Positions 16,622-23,930 of a DNA stretch of 64,000 nucleotides are shown here, piece after piece (position 1 is the first letter of the stretch; each line of letters starts with the position of its first letter). The stretch lies in the NCBI RefSeq assembly GCF_040096055.1, contig NZ_JBBMFK010000009.1:66162-130161 (forward strand), read 5' to 3'. The translations under genes were made by a program, and so were the position numbers. The notes under the pieces were generated by a model. The model was not told the DNA's origin, did no database searches, and saw nothing but the letters and a program-made list of their open reading frames with translations. Source of the stretch: Pseudoflavonifractor intestinihominis (GTDB taxonomy: Bacteria; Bacillota; Clostridia; Oscillospirales; Oscillospiraceae).

Positions 16622-17681
16622 CGGGGATGTACCCTCCGATCGAGGTGGGATCGGCCTGCCACAGCACGTCGAAGTAGCCCTGGATGCCCTCCATCATATC
16701 CTTGCCGGTGATGCACACCATGTTGGCCTGGGGGATGGCGGCCTTGGCGATGGCGGCCTTGGGGGTGATGCCGTACTGGGTGATGAGCTCGGCGGCGGCG
16801 TCCGGGTTGCTGGTCACGTAGTCGATGGAGGCGGCGTACTCCTCCAGGAAGGTGTTCAGCAGGTCGGGGTTCTCCTCGGCCCAGTCGGCCTGGACCACCA
16901 GGCAGCCCATGGTGAGCACGCTGTTGTCGGTGGTCACCTTGTCCCACTCCTCGGTCAGGTCCAGGGCCTGGCGGACATTCTCGCCCTGCATCAGTACGCT
17001 GGTGGCGGCGGGCACGGGCAGCATGCACAGGCTCATGGAGCCGTCCACCATGCCGGTGGTGATCTCCTCGCTGGGGACCCACTCAATGGTCACGTCCTCG
17101 CCGGGGGTGAGGCCGTTCTGCTCCAGCAGGTAGTTGAGCACGTACTCCGGGTTGGAACCCTTGGTGTTGGCGGGGGCATAGATGGTCTTGCCCGCCAGGT
17201 CGGCCATGGACTGGACGCTCTCGCCGTTCTCCAGGATGTAGAGCACGCCCAGGGTGTTGAGGGCCACCATCTTGATGCCCGCGTTCTTGTTGTAGATGGT
17301 GGCGGCCAGGTTGGTGGAGATGGCGGCGATGGTCAGGTCGCCGTTGATGATCTTGCCGCTGATCTCGTCGGGGCTGGCGGCGATGGTCACGTCATAGTCC
17401 AGGGCGGTGGTGCCGGCGTCGTTGTCGGCCAGGAGCTTGGCCGCGCCCATGCCGGTGGGGCCGCTGAGAACGGCCAGGGACACCTGGGGACGCTCAGTGG
17501 TCTGGCTGGGGCTGGGGGTCACCTCAGGAGAGGGGGAGGGGGTGACCTCCACGGTCTCAGAGGGCGAGGGGGAGACGGAAGGGGAGGGAGAGCCGGAGGC
17601 CTGGGTGTTCTGAGGCCCACAGCCCGCCAGGGCCAGCACAAGGGCCAGCGCCAGAGTCAGTGCGAGACATTTCTTCTTCAT
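16596..17681 (-). CDS. ABC substrate-binding lipoprotein (NMT1/SsuA-like)
   Basis: Extracellular binding protein anchored by lipid. 361 residues. The signal peptide ends in the lipobox LALAGC (Cys21), then a low-complexity Ser/Pro/Thr linker (about 25-65), then a two-lobe periplasmic-binding fold similar to SsuA/TauA/ThiY proteins. AAGGA lies before the ATG. It is the first transport gene, 34 bases after the Crp/Fnr-type regulator. SsuA-like proteins include sulfonate, nitrate and HMP binders; no residue pattern visible here decides between them. Confidence 0.88.
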   Translation of the reverse strand: MKKKCLALTLALALVLALAGCGPQNTQASGSPSPSVSPSPSETVEVTPSPSPEVTPSPSQTTERPQVSLAVLSGPTGMGAAKLLADNDAGTTALDYDVTIAASPDEISGKIINGDLTIAAISTNLAATIYNKNAGIKMVALNTLGVLYILENGESVQSMADLAGKTIYAPANTKGSNPEYVLNYLLEQNGLTPGEDVTIEWVPSEEITTGMVDGSMSLCMLPVPAATSVLMQGENVRQALDLTEEWDKVTTDNSVLTMGCLVVQADWAEENPDLLNTFLEEYAASIDYVTSNPDAAAELITQYGITPKAAIAKAAIPQANMVCITGKDMMEGIQGYFDVLWQADPTSIGGYIPDDAFYYIP

Positions 17682-17715
17682 GGGGCATATCCTTTCTCAT
17701 TGAAATAATGATGGT

Positions 17716-18378
17716 TCACGGCATGGGTTCCAGCAGCTCCGGCGCCGGCACCCGGATGGCCCGGCCTTCCCGCTGGATGGCGCCCCGGTCCTCCAGGGCG
17801 TCCAGGGCCCGGTACAGGGAGGCCCGGCTCACGTTGAGCCGCCCGGCCAGTCCGGTGAGGGAGCAGTCCAGAGGCACCACGCCGTCCCGAACTCTGGCGC
17901 GGAGAAAGCGGGTGAGCCGCTCCTCGGCGGTACCGGCGACGAGGCTGTCGATCTTCTGCTCCAGAAAGCGGATGCGGCCGGACAGGTAGCGGATGTACTG
18001 CCGGGCCAGGGTGGGGGAGGCGGCCATCAGCTCCTCCACCAGCTCCTGGGGCAGAAGCAGCATGCGGCAGGGGGAGCGGGCGGTGAGCTGGGCGGCGTAG
18101 TCCGTGCGGTCGTTGAAGAGGGCGGCGGCGCCGAACAGGTCCCCAGGCCCCAGTACGCTGACGATCAGCTCCCCCTTGCGCACCTCCACCTTGCCGGAGA
18201 GCACCGCTCCCAGGCTGCGGGAAAAGGCGTGGGGGGTGTAGATGGTCTCCCCACGGGCTGCCTCCGCCAGGGTGGACCGCCGGTCGGCAGCCGCCCGGAG
18301 GGCCAGGGTCTCAGGCAGTCCCTGGAAGAGCGGCGTGCGGGCCAGCAGAGCCAGATCTGACCGCTCCAGCTCCGCCAT
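17716..18378 (-). CDS. Crp/Fnr family transcriptional regulator
   Basis: Likely regulator of its own operon, which includes the ABC importer. 220 residues: cyclic-nucleotide-binding-like beta barrel (about 10-125), dimerisation helix, and Crp-type helix-turn-helix (about 160-205, SLTGLAGRLNVSRASLYRAL). No N-terminal cysteine cluster, so it is not an FNR oxygen sensor of the classic kind; some relatives bind haem or small ligands. ATG 18378 is chosen because GGAGGTGG sits seven bases upstream. A near-perfect palindrome overlies the start of its transcript. Confidence 0.88.
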   Translation of the reverse strand: MAELERSDLALLARTPLFQGLPETLALRAAADRRSTLAEAARGETIYTPHAFSRSLGAVLSGKVEVRKGELIVSVLGPGDLFGAAALFNDRTDYAAQLTARSPCRMLLLPQELVEELMAASPTLARQYIRYLSGRIRFLEQKIDSLVAGTAEERLTRFLRARVRDGVVPLDCSLTGLAGRLNVSRASLYRALDALEDRGAIQREGRAIRVPAPELLEPMP

Positions 18379-18392
18379 AGATGCCACCTCCA

Positions 18393-18418
18393 AAAACTGT
18401 CTCATCTGATACAGTTTT
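18393..18418. promoter_or_regulatory. 26-bp operator palindrome
   Basis: AAAACTGT at 18393-18400 and ACAGTTTT at 18411-18418, with inner TCA-NN-TGA also symmetric. Only four of 26 positions break symmetry. It lies immediately downstream of the -10 box, over the likely start point, so binding would repress. Confidence 0.75.
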
Positions 18419-18419
18419 C

Positions 18420-18448
18420 AGAATACCGTGTTTTGCTGGAAAAGTCAA
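18420..18448 (-). promoter_or_regulatory. sigma-A promoter of the Crp/Fnr-ABC operon
   Basis: TTGACT (18448-18443), 17 bases, TATTCT (18425-18420) on the minus strand. Confidence 0.8.
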
Positions 18449-18512
18449 GCATCTTTCGGCGCGGAAGGGGGACGGGATGCATAGAATGGGGCAGAGAATG
18501 GAGGTAATGCAG

Positions 18513-18788
18513 ATGGCAGAATGCAGATGCCGGGCCCGGCAGGGCGGCCAGGGGCGGTCCGCAGCCCGGCCCGTGAGCTCCTGGGAAGACCTGGAGAAGA
18601 TGCCCATGAACCGTTACATCAACCCCAACACCGTCTTTGTCCGCCCCCAGGGGAGCTGTCGGGACGGCGAGGCAGAGCGGGCGCTGCTGGAACAGCTGGT
18701 GGAGCAGTCGGTGCGCCAGAACCAGTCGCTGGTGGACCTGCTGGGGGCGGTCAACGCCCTGACGGCGGCGCTGCTGGCCAAGCTGTGA
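18513..18788 (+). CDS. small protein of unknown function
   Basis: 91 residues starting MAECRCR, with a basic Arg/Gly-rich first third, a central motif MNRYINPNTVFVRPQG (about 35-50), and a predicted amphipathic helix at the C-terminus (ERALLEQLVEQSVRQNQSLVDLLG). No signal peptide or membrane segment. GGAGG at 18500-18504 stands eight bases before ATG 18513, better placed than the ATG at 18507. It diverges from the Crp/Fnr gene. I do not recognise the family. Confidence 0.6.
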   Translation: MAECRCRARQGGQGRSAARPVSSWEDLEKMPMNRYINPNTVFVRPQGSCRDGEAERALLEQLVEQSVRQNQSLVDLLGAVNALTAALLAKL

Positions 18789-18835
18789 CAGCCGGGGCGG
18801 AAGATTAAAATAATATAAAGTTCAACAACTTTTTC

Positions 18836-18864
18836 TTGCCCCCGCCCGTCTTATCCAGTATAAT
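18836..18864 (+). promoter_or_regulatory. sigma-A promoter of the LCP gene
   Basis: TTGCCC, 17 bases, TATAAT; 47 bases before the ATG at 18912. Confidence 0.75.
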
Positions 18865-18911
18865 ACCATTTGTTGACATAACGCGAAAGAAAGCGGGCGT
18901 GATCATACCCC

Positions 18912-20021
18912 ATGGCAGGAGTACGGAAGAAAAGGAAGAAACGACGGCGGGGCTCACCGCTGGGCAGGGCGCTGCGGATGTTTTACGCCGCAGTGGTGGC
19001 ACTCTCCGCGGTGATCGTGACCACCTACGCGCTGTTTCAGTTTTTGGTCCCCGCGCCCACAGTGGAGACCCCTCCGGCGCCCACCGGTGATGTGACGGCG
19101 GAAAACCCCACCGACAACCCGGACACACCGGATATTGACGAGAGCACGGTCACGCCCAGCCAGCAGACACTGGAGCGGAAGGATCAGTTCTACACCTTCC
19201 TCCTGGCCGCCAGCGACCAGGTCAGCGGCAACTCGGACACCATCATGGTGGCGTCCTACGACGTGCCCAACCAGAAGGTGGCCCTGGTGTCCATCCCCCG
19301 TGATACCCTGGTCAACGGCAAGTACGGCAGCCACAAATACTACAAGATCAACTCCGCCTACTCCTACGGCGGCATTGACGAGCTGCGGGCCGTGGTGGCC
19401 GACATGCTGGGCATCCCCATCGACTTCTACGTGACCGTGGACCTGAAGGCCTTTGTGGAGGTAGTGGACGCGGTGGGCGGCGTGGACTTCTATGTCCCTG
19501 TGGACATGAACTACGACGCGGACGACCAGAATCTCCACATCCACTACGACAAGGGCATGCACTACGACCTCACCGGCCAGCAGGTGCTGGAGATCGCACG
19601 CTGCCGGAAAAACTCCGACGGACCGGGTACCTATCCCAACAATGTCTACGACGTGTACGCCGGCAGCGGCACCAACCGGGAGCAGACCCAGCGGGAGCTG
19701 ATGGTGGCCATCGCCCGGAAGCTGATCTCCTGGAACAGCATCCCCAAGATCACCCAGTTCACAGAGATCGTGGGGCAGAACGTAAAGACCAACATGTCGG
19801 CCAGCGACCTGGCCTTCTTCGCCACCCGGGGCATCTATGTGGACCTGGACAGCAGCGTCACCACCACCGTGTTCCCCGGCAACGGCGAGGTGAGCTACAA
19901 GGGCTGGAGCTGGTGCTGGCAGTACTACCCCGAGGAGTGCCTGGAGATCATCAATAACTATCTCAACCCCTACACCACTGACATCACTATGGACATGACC
20001 AACATGTTCCAGGTCAAGTGA
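18912..20021 (+). CDS. LytR-CpsA-Psr (LCP) family protein
   Basis: Membrane-anchored phosphotransferase that attaches glycopolymers to peptidoglycan. 369 residues: a very basic cytoplasmic start (KKRKKRRR), one transmembrane helix (about 22-45), a Thr/Pro-rich linker, and the LCP domain (about 95-310). Visible family features are SNSDTIMVASYD-like (here GNSDTIMVASYDVPN), VSIPRDTLV with its conserved Arg-Asp, and the later REQTQRELM. No strong Shine-Dalgarno sequence is seen before 18912, but this start gives the expected basic N-terminus. A convergent terminator follows. Confidence 0.92.
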   Translation: MAGVRKKRKKRRRGSPLGRALRMFYAAVVALSAVIVTTYALFQFLVPAPTVETPPAPTGDVTAENPTDNPDTPDIDESTVTPSQQTLERKDQFYTFLLAASDQVSGNSDTIMVASYDVPNQKVALVSIPRDTLVNGKYGSHKYYKINSAYSYGGIDELRAVVADMLGIPIDFYVTVDLKAFVEVVDAVGGVDFYVPVDMNYDADDQNLHIHYDKGMHYDLTGQQVLEIARCRKNSDGPGTYPNNVYDVYAGSGTNREQTQRELMVAIARKLISWNSIPKITQFTEIVGQNVKTNMSASDLAFFATRGIYVDLDSSVTTTVFPGNGEVSYKGWSWCWQYYPEECLEIINNYLNPYTTDITMDMTNMFQVK

Positions 20022-20025
20022 CAGA

Positions 20026-20059
20026 AAAAGCGCGTCTGCCCTGCGGCAGACGCGCTTTT
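20026..20059. terminator. bidirectional terminator
   Basis: AAAAGCGCGTCTGCC, loop CTGC, perfect complement ending TTTT. It ends the LCP gene and the long leftward rimP-ribF operon. Confidence 0.92.
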
Positions 20060-20068
20060 CGTATGTTC

Positions 20069-20974
20069 TCAGGTGTGTTCCGCGAAGTATTCCCGGGTCT
20101 GGTCTGCGTTGTGCATGACCTCGGCCCGCAGGGCCTCCAGGCTGGGGAACTTCCGCTCCCCGCGGAGGTGGCGGTAGAACTCCATACGGATGGTCTGGCC
20201 GTACAGATCTCCGTCAAAGTCCAGAATGTAGCCCTCCACGTTGACGGCGCCGTGGGCGTCCACCGTGGGGCGGACGCCGATGTTGGTCACCGCAGGGCGG
20301 CTGCTGCCGTCCTCGAACCACACCTTGGTGGCGTACACGCCATGGGCGGGCACCAGTACGCCGGGGGCAAAGCGGAGGTTCACCGTGGGGAAGCCCAGGG
20401 TGGTGCCCAGCTTTTTGCCGTGGGACACCGTGTCGGTCAGGGTGTGGGGGTGGCCAAGGAAGTAGTTGGCCCGCTCCATCTCCCCCTGGGCCAGCAGGGT
20501 GCGGATGTAGGTAGAGGAGATGGTGATGCCGTCCAGCTCCACCTTGGGGATGATGTCGCACCCCAGGCCCAGCTCGGCACAGATGGCCTTCAGCCGCTCC
20601 GGGTTGCCCTCCCCCTTGTAGCCGAAGTGGAAGTCGTGGCCCGCCACCAGGTGGACGGCGCCGTTCTCCCGGACGAGGAAGTCGGTGACAAAGTCACGCC
20701 AAGGCATGTGCATCATCCGGTCGTCAAAATGGGCCACAATGACCTCCTGGATGCCGTAGTACCGGCGCATCAGCTCCGCCCGGTCCAGGGGGGAGCTGAT
20801 GAGGGGCATGGGGCTGCCGATGATCAGGTTTTCCGGATGGGTGTCAAAGGTGACGGCGGCGGGGATGGCTCCCAGTTCCTGGGCCACCTGGGCCACCCGG
20901 CTCAGCAGTGCGCCGTGGCCCCGGTGTACGCCGTCGAAAAAGCCCAGGGCGATGACCCGTTTTTTCTGCTCCAT
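20069..20974 (-). CDS. ribF: bifunctional riboflavin kinase / FAD synthetase
   Basis: Phosphorylates riboflavin to FMN and adenylylates FMN to FAD. 301 residues, near family length. The N-terminal nucleotidyltransferase domain has LGFFDGVHRGHGAL (nucleotide-binding H-x-G-H) and the later ISSTYIRTLL; the C-terminal kinase domain has LGFPTVNL and VTNIGVRPT. It is the last gene of the leftward operon, three bases after truB, a common pairing in Gram-positive bacteria. Confidence 0.96.
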   Translation of the reverse strand: MEQKKRVIALGFFDGVHRGHGALLSRVAQVAQELGAIPAAVTFDTHPENLIIGSPMPLISSPLDRAELMRRYYGIQEVIVAHFDDRMMHMPWRDFVTDFLVRENGAVHLVAGHDFHFGYKGEGNPERLKAICAELGLGCDIIPKVELDGITISSTYIRTLLAQGEMERANYFLGHPHTLTDTVSHGKKLGTTLGFPTVNLRFAPGVLVPAHGVYATKVWFEDGSSRPAVTNIGVRPTVDAHGAVNVEGYILDFDGDLYGQTIRMEFYRHLRGERKFPSLEALRAEVMHNADQTREYFAEHT

Positions 20975-20977
20975 TGT

Positions 20978-21847
20978 TTACACCTCGAAAAAGCTCTTGA
21001 TGGTGGTGAGACGGCCGCCGCTGACCTGGCCCAGGGCCAGGAAAGCGCCGCTCTCACCGTAGACCCGGTACTGGCCGTCGGCTGCCTGTGGGACGGACAC
21101 CGCCGTGCCGTTGCGCACCTTTTTCTCCGGCCCAGCTTTCAGAATGAGTATGGGCCTTCCCGCAAAATAGGCGTCCACCGGCAGCAGCAGGCTCTGGGGG
21201 TCCTCTGCGGAGAGCAGGGCGTCCAGGGTGACGGCCTGGTCCAGGGAGAACCCGGCGGCCTCGGTGCGGCGGAGAGAGTACATACACCCGCCGCAGCCCA
21301 GAGCCTGGCCGATGTCATGGCAGAGGGTGCGGACATAGGTGCCCTTGGAGCACTTGACCCGCAGCAGATAGTCGGCGGGGCCGGTCTGTTCCACCACGTC
21401 CAGGCCGTAGATGGTCACGGGGCGGGGCTCCCGCTCCACCTCCTGGCCCTTCCGGGCCAGCTCGTAGAGCTTCTTGCCGTCCCGCTTGATGGCGGAGTAC
21501 ATGGGGGGGATCTGGAGGATATCCCCCCGGAAGGGGGCCAGGGCGGCCTCCAGGGCGGAGCGGTCAACAGCCACGGGCCTCTCCTCCAGCACGGTGCCAG
21601 AGGTGTCCTGGGTGTTGGTCACAACGCCCAGCCGCAGCCCGGCCACATACTCCTTGCCGCCCTCGGCGGCGAACTCCACCGCCCGGGTGGCCCGGCCCAC
21701 AAAGACGGGCAGCACACCAGTGGCCATGGGGTCCAGGGTCCCGGCGTGGCCCACCCGGCGCTCGTGGAGCACGCCCCGGATCTTGGCGCACACATCCATA
21801 CTGGTCCATCCGGCGGGTTTGTCGATCACGATAATTCCATTTGCCAT
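20978..21847 (-). CDS. truB: tRNA pseudouridine(55) synthase
   Basis: Isomerises U55 of tRNA to pseudouridine. 289 residues. The catalytic Asp lies in HAGTLDPMATGVL; other family motifs are IDKPAGWTS, YSAIKRDGKKLYELAR and CSKGTYVRTLCHDIG. ATG 21847 has GGAGGG six bases upstream. The frame stays open further upstream but enters the low-complexity tract of the small frame described separately. It lies between that frame and ribF. Confidence 0.95.
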   Translation of the reverse strand: MANGIIVIDKPAGWTSMDVCAKIRGVLHERRVGHAGTLDPMATGVLPVFVGRATRAVEFAAEGGKEYVAGLRLGVVTNTQDTSGTVLEERPVAVDRSALEAALAPFRGDILQIPPMYSAIKRDGKKLYELARKGQEVEREPRPVTIYGLDVVEQTGPADYLLRVKCSKGTYVRTLCHDIGQALGCGGCMYSLRRTEAAGFSLDQAVTLDALLSAEDPQSLLLPVDAYFAGRPILILKAGPEKKVRNGTAVSVPQAADGQYRVYGESGAFLALGQVSGGRLTTIKSFFEV

Positions 21848-21849
21848 AC

Positions 21850-22020
21850 TCAGCCCTCCGTAAACTCGCGGCGCAGCCCAGCGCAGCGGGTGCGGCGCGA
21901 AAAGGAGGAGCCGCCCGCCGGGATAAGCGCCGCTGCTCCAGCGGCGGCGCGTTCCACAAGGGCGTGGTCCGACGCGGTCCATCCGGCGGGCTTGTCAATC
22001 ACAATGATTCCGTTCGGCAT
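21850..22020 (-). CDS. 56-codon leader frame resembling the truB N-terminus
   Basis: ATG at 22020-22018 with AGGAGG five bases upstream opens a 56-codon frame ending in TGA at 21850, two bases before the truB ATG. Its first residues MPNGIIVIDKPAGWT repeat the TruB start MANGIIVIDKPAGWT almost exactly; the nucleotides also match strongly in the stretch encoding DKPAGWT. It then diverges into an Ala/Arg-rich, GC-rich sequence unrelated to TruB. It may be a decayed partial duplication, or a translated leader coupling nrnA and truB expression. Its translation is plausible from the ribosome binding site but unproven. Confidence 0.5.
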   Translation of the reverse strand: MPNGIIVIDKPAGWTASDHALVERAAAGAAALIPAGGSSFSRRTRCAGLRREFTEG

Positions 22021-22030
22021 TCCGGCCTCC

Positions 22031-22978
22031 TCAGCCCTGCTGGATCTGGTGGATGGCGTCCAGAATGGCGGTCTTGGCGTCGGAGACGGAACCCATCACC
22101 GAGCATCCGGCGGCAGCGGCGTGTCCGCCGCCGCCCAGCAGGGCACATACCGCCGAGGCGTTGAGCCCTGCGGCCGTGCGGACGGAGAGCTTGCACTCTC
22201 CGGGCCGCAGCTCCCGGATAGTGACGGCGGTCTCCACCCCCTCCACCTGTCCGGCAAAGGCGGCGATGTCCTCGGCGTCCTCCTCGTGGGCGTCCAGGGC
22301 CCTCATCATCTCCAGGGTGACGGCGGCGATGGCGATGGTGCCGTTGTCGAAGAGCTCCATGCCCTCGGTGATCATGCTCTCCAGCTGCAGGCGCTTGAAG
22401 CTCTTGGTGCGGAAGTGGCGCTTATTGACGCTGCGGTAGTCGATGCCGGTGTCCATCAGGGCGGCGGCCACCCGGTGAGTGCCGGAGGTGGTGTTGCTGT
22501 AGAGGAAGCAGCCCGTGTCGGTGGACACGGCCAGGTACAGGGCCAGGGCGGCGGCAGGGGACACAGGCCCCCACTGGCGGACGATATCATAGATGAGCTC
22601 GCCGCAGGCGGCCCGGCCCGGGTCCACGCAGTTCTCCCTGCCGAAGCCCTCGTTGGAGGGGTGGTGGTCGATGGCCAGGTCCACGCCCTTGTCCAGCCAG
22701 CAGCGGGCATTTTCAGGGAACAGCCCCCGGCCCGCGATGTCCACGCTGACCACAAAGGCGGGGGAGAACCCGTCAGGGGCCAGATAGCCCTCCAGATAGG
22801 GGGTAAAGAGGCTGGTGGCGTCGGCGTTGGGCAGGAGCCAGGCAGTCTTGCCCAGCTCCCGCAGGGCGGCGCACAGGCCCACGCCGCAGCCGATGGTGTC
22901 GCCGTCGGGCCGGCGGTGGGTGAGAATGAGAATATCGTCCTGACGCCGCAGCAGTTCAGCGGCTTCCGTATAGGTCAT
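22031..22978 (-). CDS. nrnA: DHH/DHHA1 phosphoesterase, oligoribonuclease NrnA type
   Basis: Degrades nanoRNA and dephosphorylates pAp. 315 residues, family length. The DHH domain has HRRPDGDTIG (metal ligands), DIAGRGL and IDHHPSN; the DHHA1 substrate domain ends with GGGGHAAAAG. It sits between rbfA and truB, the standard place for this gene in Firmicutes operons. The start ATG at 22976-22978 follows the rbfA stop by six bases. Confidence 0.93.
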   Translation of the reverse strand: MTYTEAAELLRRQDDILILTHRRPDGDTIGCGVGLCAALRELGKTAWLLPNADATSLFTPYLEGYLAPDGFSPAFVVSVDIAGRGLFPENARCWLDKGVDLAIDHHPSNEGFGRENCVDPGRAACGELIYDIVRQWGPVSPAAALALYLAVSTDTGCFLYSNTTSGTHRVAAALMDTGIDYRSVNKRHFRTKSFKRLQLESMITEGMELFDNGTIAIAAVTLEMMRALDAHEEDAEDIAAFAGQVEGVETAVTIRELRPGECKLSVRTAAGLNASAVCALLGGGGHAAAAGCSVMGSVSDAKTAILDAIHQIQQG

Positions 22979-22984
22979 GGGACT

Positions 22985-23374
22985 TCACTCCTCGCTGTCC
23001 AGATTAATGTGGGCGTTGGCGGGATTGGCTGGCTTGACCACCTCGGGGTCCCGCAGCATGCTCAGAATGTGAGCGCCCTGGGCCATGGAGTCGTCTTTCT
23101 CAAAGATCAGCTCCGGGGTGTACCGCAGGGAGAGGGCGGCGCCCAGCTCCCGGCGGAGGTAGCCTGCGGCGGATTTGAGGCCCTTGACCACCTCATTGAC
23201 GTCGCTCTTGTCCAGCACGCTGACGTGGACCTTGGCATACCGCAGGTCGGTGGTGGTGTCCACCGCCGTGATAGAGACCAGCCCGTGGACTCTGGGGTCC
23301 TTCACCGTGCGGATGAGGCCGGAGAGCTCACGCTGGATTTCTTCGTTGATGCGTCCGATTCGATTGCTCGACAT
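22985..23374 (-). CDS. rbfA: 30S ribosome-binding factor A
   Basis: Assembly factor for the 30S subunit, needed for 16S rRNA 5' end maturation. 129 residues with a single KH-like fold; the start MSSNRIGRINEEIQRELS and SVLDKSDVNEVVKGL are typical. ATG 23374 follows AAGGAG by eight bases; the frame is open upstream into a sequence without family similarity. It is separated from infB by one small gene. Confidence 0.94.
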   Translation of the reverse strand: MSSNRIGRINEEIQRELSGLIRTVKDPRVHGLVSITAVDTTTDLRYAKVHVSVLDKSDVNEVVKGLKSAAGYLRRELGAALSLRYTPELIFEKDDSMAQGAHILSMLRDPEVVKPANPANAHINLDSEE

Positions 23375-23427
23375 GATCGGATCTCCTTTCATAAGTGAGC
23401 GGGGAGGCGCCCGAAAGGGCCTCCGCG

Positions 23428-23838
23428 CTATATTGCAATGGTCAGGCAGGTCTGCTGGTGTTCCTCCAGCTGCTCCAGCGTGTCCTGCGCCAAAGCGGAC
23501 AGAGGGCCGGAGAAACGGCGTATCCTGTGCGCCCCGCCGCCCACCCAGAGGTGCCACAGCTCCACGGTCTCACCGCGGGCGCAGTTTTTTGACAGATAGG
23601 CCCGCAGCTGTGCGGCGTCCTCCTGGGTGGGGTACAGGTTCAGCTCATACCGGCAGGGCTGCATGTCCAGCGCCAGGCAATCCACCGCCTGGCGGTAGTA
23701 TTCATGCTCCTGTACGGAGAAGCCGTCCTCCTCCAGCGTGACAGTCATACCGCCCGCCTTCACGGTGCGGAGGCGGCGGATGCCGGAGTCGTAGAGGGGC
23801 AGGGAATGGGAGGCGGCTAGGAGATATACACAGCTCAT
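23428..23838 (-). CDS. hypothetical protein between infB and rbfA
   Basis: 136 residues from ATG 23838 (GGAGG five bases upstream), starting MSCVYLLAASHSLPLYDSG. Predicted alpha/beta, soluble, without signal peptide or membrane segment; notable motifs are YELNLYPTQEDAAQLRAYL and VELWHLWVGG. Its position within a conserved translation operon suggests a housekeeping or lineage-specific role. I cannot name the family. Confidence 0.65.
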   Translation of the reverse strand: MSCVYLLAASHSLPLYDSGIRRLRTVKAGGMTVTLEEDGFSVQEHEYYRQAVDCLALDMQPCRYELNLYPTQEDAAQLRAYLSKNCARGETVELWHLWVGGGAHRIRRFSGPLSALAQDTLEQLEEHQQTCLTIAI

Positions 23839-23865
23839 GGGGACCTCCAGGGGAGACAAATAAGC

Positions 23866-23900
23866 AAAGCAGGGCGGGCGAAAACGCCCGCCCTGCTTTT
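23866..23900. terminator. intercistronic GC-rich hairpin
   Basis: AAAGCAGGGCGGGCG, loop AAAA, perfect complement. On the operon (minus) strand it is followed only by a mixed GCTTATTTG, so it may attenuate or define a processing end after infB, not fully terminate. Confidence 0.5.
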
Positions 23901-23930
23901 GGGGTCTTGTAGAATGAGAAAAATGAGGGG

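Noticed and set aside
20018..23398. 1126-codon plus-strand frame over ribF-truB-nrnA
   Set aside because: Opposes four well-supported genes; composition typical of an antisense shadow.
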